Below, piece after piece: positions 55,070 through 64,000 of a DNA stretch of 64,000 nucleotides; position 1 is the first letter of the stretch, and each line of letters opens with the position of its first letter. Under the pieces are notes generated by a model, which saw nothing but the letters and a program-made list of their open reading frames with translations, made no database searches and had not been told where the DNA came from. A program made the translations under genes and the position numbers. This stretch comes from Macrothele yani (lineage: Eukaryota > Arthropoda > Arachnida > Araneae > Macrothelidae): assembly GCA_039090855.1 (NCBI GenBank), contig CM077011.1, positions 29,479,001-29,543,000 on the forward strand, read 5' to 3'.

Positions 55070-55245
55070 TGTCCTGGGCAGTGTAACGACAAGCATGCTC
55101 GCCCGGAAATCGAGAGGTGCAGGTTCGATTCCTGCTCCAGGACAGCAAATTTTTTCAAGTTTTCTGAATGAAGTAAATACATGGAATACAGTGAAAATAT
55201 GCCAATAATCCGTGGAATATTCCTCTAGCCACGATTTGGTGAATG
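55070..55245 (+). mobile_element. tRNA-derived repeat (SINE-like)
   Basis: 55070-55142 can fold as a degenerate tRNA. The acceptor strands TCCTGGG and TCCAGGA pair at six of seven positions. GCAGGTTCGATTCCTGC is a perfect T-arm with B box. The D-arm is weak and the base before the anticodon is C where T is expected, so I call it tRNA-derived and not a working tRNA gene. The body (AGTAAATACATGGAATACAG and on) recurs at 48342-48420 without the tRNA head. Confidence 0.65.
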
Positions 55246-55903
55246 TGGATGTGCGCGGATGCGCAATGGTGATATGTAACGAGGAGGCTTTCAGCTCCTC
55301 ATCATGTATAACCATGCAATTCTTTGGTGGGATTCTCGGTCAAACTTCTGTCTTGTTCAGGTCAGTCTAGTGTCTCATCTGGCGTGTGTAACTGGAGGAG
55401 TTTTAAAGGATTTTACTGAGGGATTTATGCTCTTTAAGAAATTCTACGCAGAGGCCTTTTGTAGCTCTAACTGAGGAGCATGTGGCTCTTCAATCTGTCA
55501 CAATGACAGATGAATGGGCTACATGTGTTCAGCTACAACAGATGGGATACACATAACTGATGGTAGGTGAAACATTACACTAATTTTTCTGCACCCTAAC
55601 TCAGATTCACCCCTTAAAGTGCTAAGAGCTCATACCATCCCCTGAAACATTGGTTCCACGTCGGTACATCCAAACAGGACTTGGGAGAGCCCCTTTTCAA
55701 ATATCTGTTCAGAAAAAAAAAATAAATAAATAAACTTTCCTCAGAACACTTCTTTGAAGGTTTAATTTATATCATTCACCATTGCTTCCCTGGGAGGTAA
55801 AAATTGTGTTTCTTACATAGCATGAAAGTTATCTTGCATTTGTCAGAAACAAAATATTTCATTTTTTTTTCAGAATAAGTACTTTGGCATTGCCAACACA
55901 GTC

Positions 55904-55935
<32 letters not shown>

Positions 55936-56545
55936 GAGGAGGAGGTTCTTTGTGAGAGCCATTCTTAAAGAAAATAACGAAATGCAGTACCAGGATTATT
56001 TTAGCTGCTTGCATCGGCACACAAATGTGTTGCCATCTGTGGTAAATGAAAGCTCCTGGGGATCATGTGTAACAACTAAGCACAATTTTGTTTTTAAAGA
56101 AATGGCTGCTTTAGTGGATTTAACACGATTGCTAGTAGTTAAAGTTCTGAATGGCTGTGTACAAGAGTATACTTGTTTCTGCTCTGAAGTAAGATAGTGT
56201 AACCTGGAAACTACAGAAGAGGCACAGGGGCCACTTGTGTGTTAGAAATGCTGATACAACAAAGCCTGGCTTGAAATGTTTCTGTTGTGGATTTTTTGCT
56301 TTGCTCTTGCAGGTACTTAGTGCTTTTTGCTTTGGAGGACATGGCTGATGTTCTTCTTGGCACAGAATTATTCAAATGCTGGGCTTATCCAGGCCTGGAG
56401 CATAACACACATTCATGTGACATTCACCCACCTTGTGCTGCAGTAAAACTTGAATTCAAATACTTTGCATGATATATTTCTTTGCAAAAAAGTTTTGTCA
56501 TAGCCTGCTTAAATATACTATTGTTTTGCTCACTTCCCATTCGTT
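55246..56545. other. Intronic spacer
   Basis: It holds a poly-A run (about 55902-55931) and no recognisable gene. The open frames at 55952 and 56287 have no family signature. Confidence 0.45.
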
Positions 56546-56547
56546 TC

Positions 56548-56800
56548 TCATGCTGAAAAAGAAAAGAGCTTCTGTGCGGAAATAGCCAAATGATCTACTT
56601 CTAGAAAGTTTTTTTATGCTAAAAGAGAAAGGAGCTTTTGTGTGGAAATAGCCACATGACCTACTTCTGGGAAAGTTTCTCATGCTGAAAGAGAATGGAG
56701 CTTCTGTGTGGAAATAGCCACACGACCTACTTCTGGAAAGTTTCTCATGATGAAATGAGCTTCTGCGTGGAAATAACCACATAACCTACTTCTGGAAAGC
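56548..56800. repeat. Minisatellite, ~64-bp unit, 4 copies
   Basis: Units contain GAGCTTCTGTGTGGAAATAG, CCACATGACCTACTTCTGG and AAAGTTTCTCATGCTGAAAG, with the last one shortened. It lies between RTE copies B and C. Confidence 0.9.
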
Positions 56801-57207
56801 TATAAGAGCCCAATTGTATCAGGTGGAACATCCTTTAAAGGATGGAATTGAAAGTTTAATCAATTAACTAAATGCAAAATAAAAAAAAATTCCTTTTACG
56901 AATTTCAAATTATTATTGTTTATACTTCCTGATTATTTAAAAAGAATCAAAAGCATTTAAGGAATGATGTTTAAATTCTGAATAAAATAAAATCTTTCTT
57001 TTTTTCTTATCAGGGAAAAGCTAGTTTGATTATTGTGACTAAATACAAATTTGCTAATTTTCTAAAAAATTTGCTTTGTTGCAGTGCAGAATGATAAATT
57101 TTCTAGAAAAAATATTTAGGCTTCTCTTTATCTTGCAGACAGTTTTTAGCTTTTCCTTTCTGCATTGCAGATACCTGAAAAAGATTATGCTTCAGGGATA
57201 GTATATA

Positions 57208-60200
57208 TCATCATCATCATCATCATTGTCAACCATTATCAATCCACTGCTGGACGAAGGTCTCCCCAAGTTTCCTCCACAACGGTCTGTCTTGTGCCAG
57301 TCTCCTCCATGTCACCCCTGCATACTTTCGAATTTCATCCACCCATCTCCCATGTGGTCTTCTTCTGGGTCTTTTCCTGTCCCTTGGAATCCAATCTAAA
57401 ATTTTGGCTGTCCATCGATGATCTGTCCTTCTGGCAGTATGTCCAGCCCATTGCCATTTCAGGGATTTAACTCTGATCATGATGTCTTCCACTCTTGTCA
57501 TTTTTCGGATCCACGAGTTCCTCTTCTTATCTCTCCTGGTTATACCAAGCATGCACCTCTCCATGCTTCTTTGAGTTGTCTGCAGCCTTTGCATGTCTCT
57601 TTTAGTTAAGGTCCACGTCTCTGCACCATACGTAAGCACTGGAAGGATGCATTGATCAAACACTTTTCTTTTAAGACATAATGGCATATTGCTCATGAAA
57701 ATTATGCTGTTTCTTCCAAAAGCTCTCCAGGCAAGTTTTGTACGCCGATTAATTTCTTCATCAATGTGACCCTCACTTGATATCTGCTGTCCAAGATAAA
57801 CATACGTGTCTGTTATCTCCAGCTTTTCTCCATCAATCGATAAATCTTCATTTCTTGTAAAAGCATTGAACATCACTTTTGTCTTCTGAAAGTTCATTTT
57901 TAATCCCACTTCTTTACTCTTGTCAGCAAGTTCCTGGATCATACTCTGCAGCTCTGATGGGGTAGTTGCAAAAATGACTACGTCATCAGCAAAACGAAGG
58001 TGGGTTAGATAATCTCCATTAATCTTTATCCCCTTGTTTTCCCAGCTCAGAGACTGAAAAACACCCTCCAATGTGGCATTAAAGAGCTTCGGAGATAGGG
58101 TGTCGCCTTGTCTCACTCCCTTTCCAATTTTTACGTGTGTTGTATTTTCAAACAGCCTAATCTTTGCACTTGCATTTTCATAGATGTTATTAATAATATT
58201 AATGTATGCATCTTCAATACCGCAGGTTTTCAGAGCCATTGTAACTGCTGATGGTTTCACCGAATCAAAGGCTTTTTCATAATCGATAAAAGCCATGCAC
58301 AATGGAAGTTCATATTCCCTCGCTCTTTCAATTAGTTCTCTCAGCACGTGGATATGATCTATTGTGCTGTAGCCACTCCTGAATCCAGCTTGTTCTCTCG
58401 GTTGAGCCATGTCCAGTGTTACCTTCAAGCGGTGTGAAAGAACTTTAGTGAAGATTTTATAAACTACTGATAGGAGGCTGATAGGTCTGTAGTTTCCGAG
58501 ATCCTCAATGTCACCTTTCTTATGTAGCAGGATCATTGTAGCGGTGTTCCAATCCTCAGGAATCTTTCCTTCATTAAGGCATCGAGTGAAAATTTGGGCG
58601 AGTACTGTTTCGATTTCTCCACTTGCTTCTTGTATGATGTCTACAGTAATTCCATCTTCTCCTGGAGCTTTTCCTCGCTTCATGTTCTTGATTGCATGTG
58701 CAACTTCTGCTGGAAGGACTGGAGGAACTCTGGTACTGGTATCTTTCATGATGTCTGGAGTGCATATATCATCTCTTTCATATAATTTGGAGTAGAAATC
58801 TTTCACTCTTGTCAAAATTTCGCCTCTATTTCTTGTTACAGAACCATCTTCTTTTCTCAGTGCCATAATCTGTTTTCTTCCCTTACTGAGATGTCCCTTT
58901 GCTATCTTTAGGCTTTGGTTGTTTTCAATTGCTTTCCTCACTAGTTCACAGTTGAATTTTCTTACGTCTTCAGTGATACTTTTTCTTACTGTCTTGCATA
59001 GCTCTATATATTCCACTTTGGAAGTCACATCTTCTTTAGTTGTCCTCATCTCTCTTCTTTTTTGCATCAACATTTTGGCTTTTCCTGATAATTTGTTCAC
59101 ATGCAACTTGTTCTTAGACCCAGCTAATTTTGTTGTTGTTTCCATAAGAGCTTTGGTTACTTTTCTGTTAACTCAGAGATGTCCACTTCTTCCGATGTTA
59201 GGCCTTCTAAAGCAGAGAACCTGTTCTTCAGTTCTAACTTGAAGGTATTATGGTGTTTTTTAAGGTTGGTTATGTCAATAGATTTTGTTTGTCTTATGAG
59301 CTTGCCACGTTCAAGTTTAGTGTTGAGGTGCATCTTACATCTCACCAATCTATGGTCACTACCTGTGTTGAACTTGTTCAGCACACTGCAGTCTTCTATG
59401 ACGAATTTTTTGTTACACATAATAAAATCAATTTCACTTGTCGTCCCATTTGGATGTCTCCATGTCCATTTCCTGTGTGGCTTTTTCTTGAAGAAGGAGT
59501 TCAAGATGAAAAACCCTTCTGCCTCTGCAAACTCAACGAGAGTATTTCCACGCTGGTTTCTGTTGCCGTGACCGAATTTACCTACTGAAGTTTCATTCTG
59601 TTGCCGTTGCCCTATTTTTGCATTGAAATCTCCCATAATTATTTTCAAGTGCTGCTTACCTTTATTATTTAGATGACAAATTTCCTCATAAAATTCTTCA
59701 ATTTCTTCTTCAGGATGACTTGTGGTGGGTGCATAAGTTTGAATAATCTGAGCCTGGTATCTTTTCGAGAGTTGGATAACAAGTCGTGCAGCTCTGTCAG
59801 AGGAACTTTCAACTTCTACAACTTTATCCTTCAGTTTCTTGTTTATTATAAATCCAACACCACTAGTTCTGCCAGTATCTGTCCCACGATAGTAGAAGAG
59901 ATGTCCACTTTTCAGTTCAATGAGATCTTCTCCTTTTCTCCTTACCTCACTTAGCCCCACGATGTCCCACTTGATCCTTTGTAGTTCCTCTTCCAATTCA
60001 AGAAGCCTTGAATCAGAAGATAGGGAGCGTCCATTGTAAGTAGCCAAGGTCAGCATCAGATGGCAGCCTAGTCCGGTCCTCCGGGGATTCTTAGCACCCT
60101 CTGCCTTCATGTCGCACTGGCCGCTGCCTTGGCCAGGTACATTCCAGCTGCCGGAGACTGAGGGCCAAGATTTAAGTTGTGGAATCATTTTGGAGGGGTT

Positions 60201-60362
60201 TGGCCATAACTCACCACGCTGGCCAAGCGGGTTGGTGAGTGTGGGATAGAATTTCCTCTAATCCCAATGGTATAGTTATACCGCTATTGGCGGGCGTCAG
60301 AGCCCCTTTAGTGGGAACAGGATGCACCACGAGAAGGCGGGGTTGACATTTGTCAAGGAGAG
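57208..60362 (-). mobile_element. RTE-clade LINE, copy C, 5' end clipped
   Basis: It is nearly identical to copy B. The 3' tail (ATG)n is at 57208-57226. The 5' end stops within CTCTCC (60362), about 40 nt short of the GGGATGT start, so the P1 5' strand of the ribozyme is missing while P2, P3 and J4/2 are intact. AGTATATAT lies on both sides, which fits a target duplication in TA-rich DNA. Confidence 0.92.
57229..60188 (-). pseudogene. RTE ORF, copy C (single 1-bp deletion)
   Basis: The N-terminal frame from ATG 60188 (MIPQLKSWPS) holds the complete AP endonuclease, with GDFNAK and GSDHRLV. It runs into a stop at 59157-59159 because one T of TTAACTTCAG is missing (near 59172). The rest continues open from about 59145 to 57229 with a complete RT (AFIDYEKAFDS, GVRQGDTLSP, FADDVVIF) and ends QQWIDNG. 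That one base is the only lesion I see in the coding sequence. Copies B and C differ at few residues, so both are young. Confidence 0.93.
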
Positions 60363-62304
60363 TATATATATGTATATATAGTATATATATCCCTGTTTAA
60401 ATAATGAGTTCAGTTCTCATATACACAAGCCTTCATCATATGACTTTGACATGAAGATTTACTAGCATAAAATTGACAATTTTAAATCACATTTAGTAGC
60501 ACAGTGATGTAGGATTATAAATATGAATCTCATTCAATAGAAAATGAAACAGCAAAGCTGTAATTAACTGGTAAGCATTTAGTTATTAAATAGTTTTAAT
60601 TTGTGAAAAAGGTTTAGAATGTATAATTAATTTTTTATCTTAACATTTTCGTTATATGCTAATTATTTCCTACATCAGTTTACCAATGTACTCATGAAAA
60701 GACTGTGATAGTTCAGATTTTTCATTTTTGAAAGCTAGTGATTTTACATAATGTGAAATTAGAACTACCATTATTGTGTGATTGTGAGTAATCATTGCTT
60801 GGAAATCTTGCTGTGTCTTTCCAAGTATTAATTGGGGCTCAAAAATATAGATTTCCCCCTCCAAATGGCACTGAGAGTATCATTTTATTAGCTGCTCCGA
60901 ACTGCTCCAAAATGTAGATTTTCCTGCTCCATAGCCTGCTCCAAAATGGGTAGTCTGCACTTCCACCATTGTAAGAGCTTTGACACATAACAAAGTAACA
61001 TATTTGGATTACTAGATCAGAACTATGTACACATTTTTAAATTAGCTAATACAGAAATGAAATGGAGAATGGCATTGATAATTGCAAATGTTAATAGTCA
61101 TTCTTACAAATCATAGGGTGATACTGGTTTTAAATTCCAGCTTTTAAATGCACTTTTAGGGCAGGAATTGTGGTATTTTATTTGAAAAAAACAAACAACC
61201 TAATTGGTGTTATTCCTAAATAGATTTTTGTCACGTGTGGCACCTAACCCAAAAATTATGGTAACTGAAACAAAAAACTAATTGGTGCTATCAAAAAATA
61301 TCTGAATAAAAATAAAAAGAGGCACATTAAATTCTTATAGAAAAAAGTTCATGAAAAAGGTATAAATAAATGGATGAATGAACCATTCTGGAAAGCAGAA
61401 ATAAGAATCAATTCTGTTTTTAATTTCAAGTACTTTTACGGCCTGTGTGAAAACTATGAATGTTATTTTTGATGTCAGTTTTAACCCTGTTTTCTGGAAC
61501 AACACTAAATTCTCAGAAGTTCTGCAATTTGTAACATGATAGAACTGTAGGATCGCTGCTAAAAATTCCTGTAATTTATTTTGGCTTTTAAATTACTGCT
61601 GACCATGCATAAACAAAACATCTCCAACACCAGTATTTTCGATAGATTTTGCTGTGTTCTAAATCTTTTGCTCAGTGCTGTAAGAAAAGTGGAAAAGAGA
61701 AGTCCATGGTAAAAAATGACAGTGGTGAATCTTGTTCTCAATAACCTAGCAGTGCAGTGATAAATGCATGGTTCAAAATGAGGGGGGGGGGGATTCATGG
61801 CTGTTTACTGTGAAAATGATATCACACAAAATTTACAATTGATGTTTGCTAAGCAGTTGTTCAGAAAGGGGGGTAAGTGCTGCATCAGTAAAAGAGCTGA
61901 AAAGCGGACAGCAAACCACACTTTTTAAATCATAACAGCAGCGGTTCTTAGTCCAAAAATTATGGTACATGGCATATTCTGACAGCTACCATCATAACAA
62001 TTTAATACATAATTACATTGGCACTGATCTGCATAAGGACATTCCTTTCATCCTGATTTCACCAATTTTTTTGAAGTGATTAATGTGCATATACTTACAG
62101 ATAACTTTTGGCTGGGAAGAAAATGGAACATACTGCATATTTCAAATATGAGTAATCACATACACACCCTTTTTAATCATTTAAGGTGTGTCTAAACTAG
62201 AATAAAAAGTGCAATGTTTATCAAATTATGTTACTGCAAGCACAGCGACACTCTCTTTACCATGAATTGCATTAATTTCAAGTAAAGTTTGTAAAAGAGC
62301 TTAC
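60363..62304. other. Intronic spacer
   Basis: (TA)-rich at 60363-60392, then AT-rich DNA with a G-run at 61781-61790. No supported gene. Confidence 0.5.
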
Positions 62305-62350
62305 CTGGAGAATTCCAGCAAATATTAAAATCCACAGGCAGGAAAACAGT
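62305..62350 (-). CDS. TMBIM4: TMBIM4 (lifeguard 4) internal exon
   Basis: A 46-nt exon is bounded on the minus strand by TTATTTCAG (acceptor) and GTAAGC (donor, 62304-62299). After one carried-over base it reads LFSCLWILIFAGILQ and ends on a codon boundary. That fits directly before the MFLGSTQMEL exon at 44780 and continues the same membrane-helix/loop order seen in TMBIM4. The two exons give the last ~83 residues of a protein that is normally about 235 residues long. The 5' exons must lie beyond this window. The 17.5-kb intron between them is filled with transposons. Confidence 0.82.
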
Positions 62351-62713
62351 CTGAAATAATAACAATTGTATCCTTCTATTAGTCAAATGTTAGACAAAAT
62401 CAGGAAAAATGAAAAACTGCAAGTTTGACAACAGAACAAAATCAAGGCAAAAAAACTGGATGTAAGTGATTATGATAAATTATGATCTGGTTTTGAGTAA
62501 CACTAAAAGAACAAACCCTAGAAAGGGAATAGCATGGAAATCCATTATTACTTTCCCATGCACATACACAGAAGAGAATTCTACACTCATAGACACAAAA
62601 ACTAAAACACAATAGGCAGTTGATGAAGATGTTTCAAACTTGGCACCACATAGCATGATATATAGTACAATAAGAGTGACACACTCTTACATGGAATGAA
62701 CATGCTTTAGGGT

Positions 62714-62900
62714 CTACTGTAAGGTGTACAACACCCATCTTGGTAATACATGTAGCATAATGTTGTGGCACCGATGCATACGAGCTCTGACACTATCCCA
62801 TGACGTATCCCACCATTCTTTTACCAACTGGACATACAGCGTATTAAGGGCCTGTAATGAATCTGGGCATTCTTGGATATGATGTCCCTGTGTATCCGAT
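62714..62900 (-). pseudogene. Tc1/mariner transposase C-terminal scrap
   Basis: The minus-strand frame reads QECPDSLQALNTLYVQLVKE, WWDTSWDSVRARMHRCHN. This resembles the last helices of Tc1-like transposases (a leucine-patterned helix, EEW--I, then SM-RRC). No DDE motif or terminal repeat is visible, so the call is tentative. Confidence 0.4.
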
Positions 62901-62990
62901 ATACACCATATTATGAAATATTTGCATAAATGCAAAGAATGGTTGCGCAGGAGGAAGGTGTGCTGTGAGTGGGGAGGTATATGCACTATA

Positions 62991-64000
62991 CTGACAAAAG
63001 TCACCGGACACCTCTTCAAAAGCAAATGAACAAATCCGCTGCATTGTTAAAATGTGCGGTACAGCAGCAAACGGTATAAAAACAAGCCTGCAGCTGACCA
63101 CGATCATATCGCACTGTGAGGTTGAGTGAAAATGTCGCGGCAGGGAGAACTAACTTTGAGAAAGGAAAGATTGTTAGGTGTTGTATTAGTGGGTTGTCCA
63201 CAAGAGAAACCGAGAGGCGTTTAAACATACCCAAGTCAACTGTTTTGGATGTACTGAATAAGTGGAAGACACATGGCGTACCTGAAGCAGCAAAACGTAC
63301 CAGCAGACCAAAGAAAATCAGTGATAGAGGACATCGAAGCCTCAGGAGAGTCGTTACAGCTAATTGAAGGAGTACTGCACAAGTCCTCATTGTACAGGTG
63401 AGTAAAAATGTTGGAACCTCAGTATGCACACGTACCATTTGCAGAGAACTTCATTCCATGGGTTATTGTGGTCATGCGGCTGCTCATAAGCCTTTCATCT
63501 CCACTCAGAATGCTACTCATCGTTTAGCATGGTGTAAAGAACATTTATTGTAGATCAATGGAAACGAGTCCTATGGACTGATGAATCCCGATACACGATC
63601 CATCAGTCTGATGGCAGTGTGTGGGTATGGTAGCAGCTGGGGGAATGCTATTACTGTTCCTACGGTCAAGTTCGGAGCTGGCAGTGTACTCGTGTGGGGG
63701 TGTTTTTTATGGTATGGTCCCGGCCCATTGGTTATTGTGGATAAACCTGTTAACCAGCAAGTCTACCACGATTTTCTGGACAATTATGCGCAACCAACTC
63801 TGTGGCAATATTATGGAACTGAGCCTTGTTGGTACCAAGAGGATAATGCACCGAGCCATAAAGGAAGGACTGTTACGGAGTGGTTTGACGATAATTCCGT
63901 ATTGTGTGTGGACTGGCCAGCATGGAGCCCTGATCTTAATCCCATAGTGCACCCATGAGATGAATTAGAATGCCGCATAAGAAGTTTGGAACCAAGGCCT
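62991..64000 (+). mobile_element. Tc1-like element, running off the window
   Basis: It starts CTGACAAAAGTCACCGGACA after a TA (62989-62990). Inside, from about 63132, lie a decayed N-terminus (MSRQGELTLRKERL), then a helix-turn-helix block (STRETERRLNIPKSTVLDVL) and the catalytic domain GAGSVLVWGCFLWYGPGPLV, WYQEDNAPSHKGRTVTEWF and AWSPDLNPI. The expected final Glu after NPI is Val, and a TGA replaces Trp soon after, so the enzyme is dead. The right terminal repeat lies beyond 64000. Confidence 0.85.

Noticed and set aside
55070..55142. Functional tRNA gene
   Set aside because: The T-arm is perfect, but the D-arm is weak, T33 is replaced by C and an acceptor pair is broken. The following sequence behaves as a repeat body.

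Overview
This is arthropod nuclear DNA, AT-rich and repeat-packed, with almost no host coding sequence. It has no prokaryotic features: no operons, no ribosome binding sites, and one spliced gene with GT-AG introns. The mix of Penelope-like elements (PLEs), RTE-clade LINEs, many Tc1/mariner relatives, tRNA-derived SINEs and two uncharacterised repeat protein families that I recall as common in insect and chelicerate genomes suggests an arthropod. I cannot name the species.

The only host gene I can support is on the minus strand. It is the 3' end of a TMBIM4 (lifeguard 4 / BAX-inhibitor-motif) gene: a 46-nt exon at 62305-62350 and the last coding exon at 44574-44780, separated by a 17.5-kb intron. 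That intron holds a Tigger/pogo transposon, three nearly full-length RTE copies (two of them tail to tail), a tRNA-derived repeat and a minisatellite.

Layout. 0.5-5.5 kb: a dead TE-associated gene, split by a hAT-like element that itself carries a 553-bp TIR element with a THAP exon. 6-25 kb: an RTE tail, a dead mariner, a hAT-type fragment, four TIR-bounded Tc1/mariner elements, a second decayed repeat gene family, two SINEs and a PLE endonuclease scrap. 25.1-28.3 kb: a TIR element with a THAP remnant. 28.4-40.5 kb: two head-to-head PLEs. The minus-strand one has an internal segment amplified into about 11 tandem in-frame 384-bp units. The plus-strand one is nearly intact. 41-43.3 kb: a SINE and a Tc1/mariner element. 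44-62.4 kb: the TMBIM4 3' end and its intron. 62.7-64 kb: Tc1-like fragments.

The strongest observations are: (1) the 5' end of the RTE family folds as a hepatitis-delta-like self-cleaving ribozyme, and a ribozyme-bearing 5' piece also occurs alone inside a PLE; (2) one RTE copy carries a perfect 26-bp hairpin that its sister copies lack, which captures a template-switch mutation, and similar foldbacks recur through the window; (3) the PLE-derived 384-bp satellite, whose 7-bp founding microhomology is still visible in the neighbouring single-copy PLE. RTE copy B keeps a 986-codon ORF with all the motifs I looked for, so this family has been active recently.
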